The notes beneath the pieces were generated by a model that ran no database searches, was not told the DNA's origin, and saw only the letters and a program-made list of their open reading frames with translations. From assembly GCA_028874075.1 (NCBI GenBank), contig JAPPLU010000037.1:1-37317 (forward strand): a stretch of 37,317 nt of DNA. The letters run 5' to 3'. Origin of the DNA: Chloroflexota bacterium. Its GTDB lineage: Bacteria > Chloroflexota > Dehalococcoidia > Lucifugimonadales > UBA3495. Positions within the stretch are counted from its first letter, which is position 1, and every line of letters starts with the position of its first letter. Shown one piece after another: positions 31,189-37,317 of the stretch. The position numbers were made by a program, and so were the translations under genes.

Positions 31189-32787
31189 GTGACTAGCGAT
31201 AATCGGGTTATTGACCAGAAAATCGAGACCCTGCAGGAATTGCGTGGCCGTTCCCGTTTGGGCGGAGGGCAGGAAAGGATCGAGCAGCAGCACAACCGGG
31301 GAAAGCTGACCGCTCGGGAGCGGCTGGCGCGCCTGATGGACGACGGGACCTTTCAGGAAATCGACTCCTTCGTTACCCACCGCACCACCGATTTTGGCCT
31401 GTCCGACCGCAAGTTCCTCGGCGACGCAGTGGTAACGGGCTACGGCAGGGTCAACGGGCGGCAGGTTTTCGCCTATGCCCAGGACTTTACCGTGTTCGGC
31501 GGTTCGCTTTCTGAAGTGGTGGGAGAGAAAATCTGCAAAGTTATGGATATGGCCGGCAAGACGGGTTGCCCGCTGGTCGGCATCAACGACTCAGGGGGAG
31601 CTCGCATCCAGGAGGGAGTCATCAGCCTGGGGGCCTACGGAGATATCTTTCTGCGCAACACCCTGTATTCGGGGGTGATTCCGCAGATTTCCGTAATTAT
31701 GGGCCCGTCGGCCGGCGGCGCAGTCTATTCACCTGCAATAACCGATTTCATTTTCATGGTCAGGGGAACCGGCCAGATGTACATTACCGGCCCCGACGTG
31801 GTGAAAGCCGTTACCGGCGCGGAAGTTACCCACGAGGAGCTGGGCGGGGCCACCTCTCACGCCACCCGCAGCGGGGTGGCGCACTTTGTGTACGACAGTG
31901 AGCACCAATGCCTGGCGGAAGTAAGGCGGCTGCTGGGGTTCCTTCCATCCAATAATCTGGCGGATCCGCCGCTGTTGCCCCTGGGAGACCCGGTGAACCG
32001 TATTGACCCGGATCTGCGGTACCTGGTGCCCGACGAGCCCAACCGTCCGTACGACATCCGAGACATAATCTACCGCATAGTGGATATTGGCGGCGAGGAG
32101 GAACTGGAGGAGGTCCCCATCGAGGAGTTCCTTGAAGTCCAGCCGGACTTTGCGCCCAATGTGGTGGTAGGGTTCGGGCGGTTCAACGGCAGCACGGTGG
32201 GCATTATCGGCAACCAGCCTTCGTACCTGGCCGGCGTACTGGACATTGACGCTTCGGCCAAGGCCGCCCGGTTCGTGCGTTTCTGCGACTGTTTCAACAT
32301 CCCGCTGGTAACGCTGGTTGACGTGCCCGGATTTATGCCTGGTGTGGACCAGGAGTACGGAGGCATAATCCGCCACGGCGCAAAGCTGATCTATGCCTAT
32401 TCCGAAGCCACGGTGCCCAAGATCAGTGTCATCATCCGCAAGGCGTACGGTGGGGCCTACATTGTGATGAGCAGCAAGCACCTGCGGTCGGACATAAACC
32501 TGGCCTGGCCGTCTGCGGAGATCGCGGTGATGGGGCCCGACGGGGCGGTGAACATAATCTACCGGGAAGATATTGCCGGCGCTGAGGATGCTGATGCCAG
32601 GCGAGCGGAATTGATAGCGGACTACCAGGAAAAGTTCACCAACCCTTACATTGCCGCAGGCCAGGGCTTTCTCGATGACGTGATTGACCCCGCAGAGACG
32701 CGGACCCGCATCATCAGCGCGCTGGAGATGCTGCGGAACAAGCGGGACAACCTGCCAGCCAAGAAGCACGGGAATATACCTTTGTAG
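31189..32787 (+). CDS. Acyl-CoA carboxylase carboxyltransferase (beta) subunit
   Basis: A 532-residue carboxyltransferase of the propionyl/acetyl-CoA carboxylase beta, or methylmalonyl-CoA decarboxylase alpha, family; it moves CO2 between carboxybiotin and acyl-CoA. Hallmarks: RGKLTARERLARLMDDGTF, GINDSGGARIQEGV, MGPSAGGAVYSPA, VTHEELGGATSHA, LVDVPGFMPGVDQE and IIRKAYGGAYIVMSS. The two GG oxyanion pairs are intact. The start is GTG 31189 with AGGAG five nucleotides upstream; the longer frame lacks homology. No biotin carboxylase, biotin carrier or decarboxylase subunit is adjacent, so acyl-CoA preference and direction (carboxylase versus Na+-pumping decarboxylase) stay open. Confidence 0.92.
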   Translation: MTSDNRVIDQKIETLQELRGRSRLGGGQERIEQQHNRGKLTARERLARLMDDGTFQEIDSFVTHRTTDFGLSDRKFLGDAVVTGYGRVNGRQVFAYAQDFTVFGGSLSEVVGEKICKVMDMAGKTGCPLVGINDSGGARIQEGVISLGAYGDIFLRNTLYSGVIPQISVIMGPSAGGAVYSPAITDFIFMVRGTGQMYITGPDVVKAVTGAEVTHEELGGATSHATRSGVAHFVYDSEHQCLAEVRRLLGFLPSNNLADPPLLPLGDPVNRIDPDLRYLVPDEPNRPYDIRDIIYRIVDIGGEEELEEVPIEEFLEVQPDFAPNVVVGFGRFNGSTVGIIGNQPSYLAGVLDIDASAKAARFVRFCDCFNIPLVTLVDVPGFMPGVDQEYGGIIRHGAKLIYAYSEATVPKISVIIRKAYGGAYIVMSSKHLRSDINLAWPSAEIAVMGPDGAVNIIYREDIAGAEDADARRAELIADYQEKFTNPYIAAGQGFLDDVIDPAETRTRIISALEMLRNKRDNLPAKKHGNIPL

Positions 32788-32883
32788 CAGAACAGCCCAC
32801 TTCGCCGGACAGGGCAAGGCAGCGAGGGCGCCAAGACTCAAGCCAACCCCACAGGATTGGCGGGTGAAATTCAGGAGCCAGGC

Positions 32884-33897
32884 ATGGAATTCGGAATCTT
32901 TTACCAGCTTCCCTGCGCCGATGACCAGTCGCCGGCGGAGCGTTACGCCGACACCATCTCCCAGGCGCAACTGGCAGACCAGTTGGGGTTTGACTCGGTG
33001 TGGCTGGCGGAAGTGCACTTCAATCCGAGGTTTTCCGTTCTTCCGGCTCCCCTGCTCCTGGGTTCCGCTATCGCCCAGACAACCAAACAACTGAAGATCG
33101 CCACTGCGGTGAACCTGATGCCGCTGCATCACCCGGTGCGGTTGGCAGAAGAGTTTGCAACCCTTGATGTGATTTCCCATGGCAGGGCCATCCTGGGCAC
33201 CGGCCGGGGGGCCATGCTGCGACAGTACCAGGGTTACGGGGTTGACGTAGAAGAGGGGCGGGAACGGTTCGTTGAGGGCCTGGATATGGTGCTGGAGGCG
33301 TGGAAGTCGGACGAGTTGAACTACGAAGGCAAGTATTACCAGGTGTCGGGCGTGCGGGTGGTGCCCAAACCCTACCAGCAGCCGCACCCGCCGGTTTACA
33401 TTGCTTCCAACAGCAACGACACATTTACGCTGGTCGGGGAACTAGGCCACAACATTCTGATTGCACCCATCGTCGTCTCGCTGGAGGGCGCCAAGGCAGG
33501 GCTGGACGAGTATCGCCATGAGCTAAAGGCACACGGCCACGACTGCAGCGCCAAGCGAGTAAACGTCAATGTGCTGGTCCACACCACCAAAGACGAGGAC
33601 GGCAGTTCAACGCAGGGGTTTGAAGGCAGTGTTCGCAACTATCTGTCCAACCTCCAGGTCAACCGTTCGCGGGTAGTTACCGGGCGGGTACGAGACCTTA
33701 GCTACGAGCACGTTTCCACCGAGCTTTCCGCCATCGGCAGTCCGGAACGGGTCATAGACAAGCTGGAATCCATCATTGAACTGCTGGGCGCAGATGAAAT
33801 CATGTGCTGGTTTGCCACCGGGGGGCTGGTGCCCAACGAGGATGTACACGCCTCAATGAGGCTGTTTGCCGAAGAGGTAATTCCGCACTTCAAGTAG
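32884..33897 (+). CDS. Luciferase-like flavin-dependent monooxygenase (LLM family)
   Basis: A 337-residue TIM-barrel monooxygenase using FMN or F420. MEFGIFYQLPCADDQ opens the fold. QLADQLGFDSVWLAEVHFN, LKIATAVNLMPLHHPVRLAEEFATLDVISHGRAILGTGRG and PKPYQQPHPPVYIASNS are family signatures. The WLAEVHF form (bacterial-luciferase-like E-H) favours the FMN branch. Such enzymes are greatly expanded in SAR202 Chloroflexota, where they are thought to oxidise recalcitrant organic matter. ATG 32884 has AGGAG six nucleotides upstream. It follows the carboxyltransferase by 96 bp and may share its transcript; rarA begins seven bases after its stop. Confidence 0.9.
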   Translation: MEFGIFYQLPCADDQSPAERYADTISQAQLADQLGFDSVWLAEVHFNPRFSVLPAPLLLGSAIAQTTKQLKIATAVNLMPLHHPVRLAEEFATLDVISHGRAILGTGRGAMLRQYQGYGVDVEEGRERFVEGLDMVLEAWKSDELNYEGKYYQVSGVRVVPKPYQQPHPPVYIASNSNDTFTLVGELGHNILIAPIVVSLEGAKAGLDEYRHELKAHGHDCSAKRVNVNVLVHTTKDEDGSSTQGFEGSVRNYLSNLQVNRSRVVTGRVRDLSYEHVSTELSAIGSPERVIDKLESIIELLGADEIMCWFATGGLVPNEDVHASMRLFAEEVIPHFK

Positions 33898-33903
33898 GCG
33901 ACA

Positions 33904-35262
33904 TTGACAACCCCAGATTCCCTGTTTGAATTTGGCCGACAGCAGAGGGCCGGCTCAACCGCGCCGCTGGCCGAACGAATGCGTCCCCGTAACTTTGACG
34001 AATTTGTCGGTCAGGAGCATATCCTCAGCGCCGACCGGGTGTTGCGCAGGTCGATAGCCGCGGACCGCCTTCCTTCATTTATCCTGTGGGGACCGCCGGG
34101 AACCGGCAAGACTACGCTGGCCCGGTTGGTGGCTACCGTAACGGAGGCCCACTTTGAACCGGTCAGCGCGGTGACCTCCGGGGTTGCCGACCTGCGCCGG
34201 ATTGTGGCCGAGGCTCGCGACCGCCAGGGCATGTACCAGCGACGCACCATCCTGTTCGTCGACGAAATTCACCGGTTCAACAAGGCCCAGCAGGACGTAA
34301 TTCTGCCCCACGTGGAGGACGGCACTGTAACTTTTATAGGCGCCACTACTGAAAACCCGTCCTTCGAAGTCAACGCCCCCTTGCTGTCCCGCTGCCGGGT
34401 GTTTGCGCTGCAAGCACTGACCGGGGAGGAAGTGGCGAGCATCGTAGGGCGGGCGCTGGAGGATGGTCAGCGAGGGCTGGGCGAGCTGAATCTGTCCCTG
34501 GAAGCCGAGGCACTGGACCACCTGGTGAACATCGCCAACGGCGACGCGCGGGTTGCCCTTAATGCGTTGGAGACCGCCGCATTTGCCATCAGCTCGGATC
34601 CCAGCGGGGGCGATGCTATTACGGTCGAGGTAATCTCCGATGCTTTGCAGCGCAGGTCACCTCTATACGACAAGGCGGGGGAGGGCCATTACGATACCAT
34701 TTCAGCCTTCATAAAGTCGGTGCGGGGTTCATCGCCCGATGGGGCACTTTACTGGCTGGCCCGCATGCTGGAGGCTGGCGAAGACCCCCTGTTCATTGCC
34801 CGGCGGCTGGTAATTCTGGCCTCGGAGGACATTGGCCTGGGGGAACCGCAGGCGCTTCCCCTGGCCGTGGCGGCCCAGCAGGCGGTTCACTTCCTGGGCA
34901 TGCCCGAGGCGCGGTTTCCCCTGGCCGAAGCAACGGTATTCCTGGCCACCGCCCCCAAGAGCAATACCGCCTACATGGCCCTGGAGCGGGCGCTGGCGGA
35001 TGTGCGGGGGAAGCCCAACGATCCGGTGCCCCTGCATTTGAGGAACGCGGTGACGGGCCTAATGAGGGCCATGGATTACGGCAAGGGATACCGCTATTCC
35101 CACGATTACACCGGGCACTTTGTTGAGCAGGAATACTTGCCCCCTTCGCTGCGGGACGCCAGATATTACTTTCCCGCTCCCCAGGGAAAGGAGCGGGAAA
35201 TTGAAGAGCGGATGCGGGAATGGTGGGGCGGCGATGCCGCAAATCAGGCGGAAAGCGCTTGA
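33904..35262 (+). CDS. rarA: Replication-associated recombination protein RarA (MgsA)
   Basis: A 452-residue AAA+ ATPase acting at stalled replication forks, related to eukaryotic WRNIP1. It has ERMRPRNFDEFVGQEHIL at the start, Walker A GPPGTGKT, Walker B FVDEIHRFNKAQQD, sensor 1 GATTENPSFEVN with SRCRVF, and the RarA-specific C-terminal region (SEDIGLGEPQALPLAVAA, PEARFPLAEATVFLA, YRYSHDY). TTG 33904 is the start, seven bases after the LLM stop. Its 3' end overlaps the opposite-strand isochorismatase gene by 19 bp. Confidence 0.94.
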   Translation: MTTPDSLFEFGRQQRAGSTAPLAERMRPRNFDEFVGQEHILSADRVLRRSIAADRLPSFILWGPPGTGKTTLARLVATVTEAHFEPVSAVTSGVADLRRIVAEARDRQGMYQRRTILFVDEIHRFNKAQQDVILPHVEDGTVTFIGATTENPSFEVNAPLLSRCRVFALQALTGEEVASIVGRALEDGQRGLGELNLSLEAEALDHLVNIANGDARVALNALETAAFAISSDPSGGDAITVEVISDALQRRSPLYDKAGEGHYDTISAFIKSVRGSSPDGALYWLARMLEAGEDPLFIARRLVILASEDIGLGEPQALPLAVAAQQAVHFLGMPEARFPLAEATVFLATAPKSNTAYMALERALADVRGKPNDPVPLHLRNAVTGLMRAMDYGKGYRYSHDYTGHFVEQEYLPPSLRDARYYFPAPQGKEREIEERMREWWGGDAANQAESA

Positions 35263-35831
35263 ATCACGTCGGCAGCCAGGACGACATCGGCCTGACGAGG
35301 GAAGATGCGCTGGGTCAGGAAGTCATGGACCTCAGGGTCCTGGTCCGAACAGCAATCCTCGACGATAATCAACCGGAAGTCGGCATCGGCGGCGTAGCGG
35401 GTGGTGGACAGAACCACCCCGCTGGTGGCGTAGCCCAGCATGACCAGAGTCTCGATGTTGTTGGCCCGCAGGGACATTTCCAGGTCGGTGCCGAACATGG
35501 CGTTTACCCGGTGCTTGCCGGCCACGACTTCCCCGTCAACAGGGCTAACGGCCTCATGGATTACCTGGATCGGGTCGCTGACCGCAGGCTGGCCCGACGC
35601 CTTGCGCTGGCTGAATGTCTTGTTGCGGTCGCTGATTTCCGGATACCCCGTCCGGAAAACGGTGGCTGAATAGCAGACCATGATGCCGGCATCCCTGGCA
35701 GCCTGCTGCAGTGCACGGGTCTTTTCCACCACCCCCCGGTCTATGGCATGGGGAATAGTGTTCATCATTTCGGCATAGAAGTCAGCGATCAGAAGGGCAG
35801 TAGTTGACTTGTCCAAAGCGACATCGGCCAT
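35244..35831 (-). CDS. Isochorismatase-like hydrolase lacking the catalytic cysteine
   Basis: A 195-residue isochorismatase-fold protein. Asp17 (IADFYAEM) and Lys106 (AGKHRVNAMFGTDLE) of the catalytic triad are present, but the position of the usual Cys (T-x-x-C-V) reads TSGVVLST, with Val139. It is therefore not a typical cysteine amidase. It may work like true isochorismatases, which also lack the cysteine, or be a subfamily of unknown substrate; I recall similar TSGVVLST proteins in many bacteria. ATG 35831 follows AAGGAAG at six nucleotides. Two copies of CGTTAGTCAAG (35851-35861, 35867-35877) lie just upstream. Confidence 0.85.
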   Translation of the reverse strand: MADVALDKSTTALLIADFYAEMMNTIPHAIDRGVVEKTRALQQAARDAGIMVCYSATVFRTGYPEISDRNKTFSQRKASGQPAVSDPIQVIHEAVSPVDGEVVAGKHRVNAMFGTDLEMSLRANNIETLVMLGYATSGVVLSTTRYAADADFRLIIVEDCCSDQDPEVHDFLTQRIFPRQADVVLAADVIQALSA

Positions 35832-35850
35832 TTTTCGACTTCCTTTTCTA

Positions 35851-35877
35851 CGTTAGTCAAGCTCTGCGTTAGTCAAG
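35851..35877. repeat. Direct repeat upstream of the isochorismatase-like gene
   Basis: CGTTAGTCAAG occurs at 35851-35861 and again at 35867-35877, one and a half helical turns apart. It lies between the ltaE stop and the isochorismatase-like start. It could be an operator or a local duplication; it also creates two TTGACT sequences on the - strand. Confidence 0.4.
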
Positions 35878-35901
35878 TGTTCCAGCCAACGGCGACTCCG
35901 G

Positions 35902-36963
35902 TCAGGAGGCGTTGCGCTGCTTCAGTTCCGTTACTACGTCACCCACTCTCGCCAGCGCGTCATCCACGTCGGCGCCATCAACCTGCCGGTGGGTCACCAT
36001 TCTCAATGTCTGGGTCCGGGAAAGGGAGACCTTAACGCCGGCTTCAGCCAATGACTGGAGGACCTCCGGCGCAGTTCCTACAGATGGGTCAATCTCGAAA
36101 ATGACAATGTTGGTCTGGATGCTCTCCGGATCCACGTTGAGGCCCTGGATGCTGGCCAGGCCCTGGGCCAGTCGGCGGGCGTTGGCGTGGTCGTCGGCCA
36201 GGCGTTCGATCATGGTGTCAAGGGCGACCAAGCCGGCAGCGGCCAGAACCCCGGCCTGCCGCATGCCTCCGCCGATCATCTTGCGCCAGCGCCGGGCCTC
36301 GCCAATGAACTCCTCGGAGCCGCAAAGAACGGAACCCACCGGGCAGCTGAGCGCCTTGGAGAGGCAAAAGGAGACGTCGTCCACATCCTTTACCAGTTCG
36401 CTGGGCGGCACCTCCAGGCCTACGGCGGCGTTGAAGATGCGCGCCCCGTCCATGTGAACGCTGGCGCCGGCATCGTGGGCCACGTCGGCCACCCGCCTGG
36501 TGTCGCCAGGTGTCAGGGCTGCGCCGCTACAGCGATTGTGGGTGTTTTCCAGGCACACCAGGGTTGTCGGAGGCATGTGCACGTTGCCGCGGGGTCGAAT
36601 GGCGTCGGCCACGTCCTGCGGGTCCAGTCGGCCCTGGTCGTCGTTGGGCACCAACCTGACCTGGGCTCCGGCCAGGGCGGAAATACCGGCCGATTCGTTC
36701 CAGAACATGTGGGCCTGGTCGCCCATAATTACTTCATCGCCACGGTGGCAGTAGGCCAGCGCCGCTACCAGGTTGCTCATGGTGCCGCTGGCAGTCAGCA
36801 ACCCCGCTTCCTTGCCCAGCAATTGGGCGGCTCGCTGCTCCAGCAAATTGATGGATGGGTCTTCCCCGTAAACGTCATCGCCCACCTCAGCATCGGCCAT
36901 GGCGCGCCGCATTTCGTCGGTAGGATGGGTAATGGTATCGCTTCTCAAGTCAATGATTTTCAT
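35902..36963 (-). CDS. ltaE: Low-specificity L-threonine aldolase
   Basis: A 353-residue fold-type I PLP enzyme splitting L-threonine or allo-threonine into glycine and acetaldehyde. It starts MKIIDLRSDTITHPTDEMRR, as in the family. VGDDVYGEDPSINLLEQ, SGTMSNLVA, LENTHNRCSG, VHMDGARIFNAA and FCLSKALSCPVGSVL follow; the PLP lysine is in SKALSCPVG. The start ATG 36963 has GGGAG seven nucleotides upstream; a longer frame to 36984 is not needed. It precedes the isochorismatase-like gene on the same strand and is divergent from the alpha/beta hydrolase. gamma-Family relatives (beta-eliminating lyases) are less likely. Confidence 0.92.
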   Translation of the reverse strand: MKIIDLRSDTITHPTDEMRRAMADAEVGDDVYGEDPSINLLEQRAAQLLGKEAGLLTASGTMSNLVAALAYCHRGDEVIMGDQAHMFWNESAGISALAGAQVRLVPNDDQGRLDPQDVADAIRPRGNVHMPPTTLVCLENTHNRCSGAALTPGDTRRVADVAHDAGASVHMDGARIFNAAVGLEVPPSELVKDVDDVSFCLSKALSCPVGSVLCGSEEFIGEARRWRKMIGGGMRQAGVLAAAGLVALDTMIERLADDHANARRLAQGLASIQGLNVDPESIQTNIVIFEIDPSVGTAPEVLQSLAEAGVKVSLSRTQTLRMVTHRQVDGADVDDALARVGDVVTELKQRNAS

Positions 36964-37009
36964 CAGGTTTCTCCCACAGGGCAAGTGGCGGTTATTCTAG
37001 CAGGATTCC

Positions 37010-37038
37010 TTGCCAAACTCTATGCGGTCTTCTAATAT
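37010..37038 (+). promoter_or_regulatory. Promoter of the alpha/beta hydrolase gene
   Basis: TTGCCA (37010-37015), a 17-bp spacer and TAATAT (37033-37038), placed 36 bp before the ATG. On the opposite strand TAGAAT (36999-36994) could serve ltaE, with no good -35. Confidence 0.5.
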
Positions 37039-37074
37039 GGGTTCAAGCCGACTTGGCAAACTGGAGGACGGCAA

Positions 37075-37317
37075 ATGCGACAGAGCGCGGTCAGCTTTAA
37101 GGCCAAAGGTCTCAATTTTGAGGGAATAGTTGCCACTCCGGACGACGTGGGCAGTCCCGTCCCGGGTGTCGTTATTTGCCACCCCCACCCGCTGTTTGGC
37201 GGCAATATGGACAACAACGTGGTGATAGCCCTGTCTTTTACGCTGGTGGAGCAGGGTTTTGCCACCATCCGGTTCAATTTCCGTGGCGTGGGGAATAGCG
37301 AAGGCGAACACTCCAAG
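37075..37317 (+). CDS. Alpha/beta hydrolase, N-terminal part (cut by window end)
   Basis: The first 81 codons of a gene running off the right edge. ATG 37075 has GGAGG eight nucleotides upstream. VVICHPHPLFGGNMDNNVV followed by TIRFNFRGVGNSEGEHS matches the short serine hydrolases of the COG2945/dienelactone-hydrolase-like type, in which HPHP-GG-MxNxVV forms the oxyanion region and the catalytic Ser lies further on. The nucleophile elbow is beyond the window, so catalysis cannot be checked. Confidence 0.85.
   Translation, partial: MRQSAVSFKAKGLNFEGIVATPDDVGSPVPGVVICHPHPLFGGNMDNNVVIALSFTLVEQGFATIRFNFRGVGNSEGEHSK

Noticed and set aside
31729..33387. A 552-codon open frame on the - strand
   Set aside because: It lies antisense to the well-supported carboxyltransferase and LLM genes, has no recognisable motif, and arises from the codon bias of the sense genes.

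Overview
The window (about 37.3 kb, moderately GC-rich) is dense bacterial chromosome with no sign of phage, plasmid, insertion sequence or CRISPR, and I found no tRNA or rRNA gene. It holds 38 protein genes, one cut by the right edge. TTG and GTG starts are common. The mix points to Chloroflexota, most likely a Dehalococcoidia/SAR202-like lineage: an O-phosphoserine-type CysM, an archaeal-like dUTPase of the Dcd superfamily, a flavin-dependent luciferase-like monooxygenase, an SCP-x-type thiolase-like protein, a GroEL without the GGM tail, and an Rrf2 regulator. This is inference from gene content; no marker gene was compared with a database.

Layout. 0-4.3 kb (+): a NUDIX hydrolase, gyrB, rpsT and lexA, with good promoters, two strong terminators and a probable LexA operator. 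4.3-10.6 kb (-): a zinc-ribbon NrtS-like membrane protein, a DUF5679 zinc protein, then the translation operon nusA-ylxR-infB-rbfA-truB. rimP, which normally heads this operon, is absent and is replaced by about 480 bp of hairpin-rich sequence. 11.1-13.8 kb (-): an Rrf2 regulator, then moeB and cysM, a likely sulfur-carrier-dependent cysteine pathway with a structured leader ahead of moeB. 14.1-19.3 kb (+): a small membrane protein, a HAD phosphatase, larB, a flippase-like membrane protein, a UbiA-family prenyltransferase (decaprenyl-phosphate phosphoribosyltransferase type) and a DUF362 protein, facing larE-larC (-, 19.3-21.4 kb).

21.5-27.3 kb: a VOC protein, GNAT acetyltransferase, YchF GTPase, a thiolase-like protein lacking the usual nucleophilic Cys, an EVE-domain protein, QueG and a dUTPase. 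27.4-31.0 kb (-): an orphan GroEL, a 650-bp spacer with TTTTGGGCCR repeats, folK and folP. 31.2-35.3 kb (+): an acyl-CoA carboxylase carboxyltransferase subunit, a luciferase-like monooxygenase and rarA. 35.2-37.0 kb (-): an isochorismatase-like hydrolase and threonine aldolase. At the edge (+): an alpha/beta hydrolase.

The most interesting part is 14.1-21.4 kb. All three enzymes that build the nickel-pincer nucleotide cofactor (LarB, LarC, LarE) are present without LarA, the only characterised user of the cofactor. They sit next to a DUF362 protein and two prenyl-lipid membrane proteins. Either a LarA homologue lies elsewhere or the neighbouring DUF362 protein is connected to the cofactor; the sequence cannot decide. 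Second in interest are the Rrf2-moeB-cysM module with its leader, the NusA with a long acidic and RGG-type tail, and the Cys-less thiolase-like protein.
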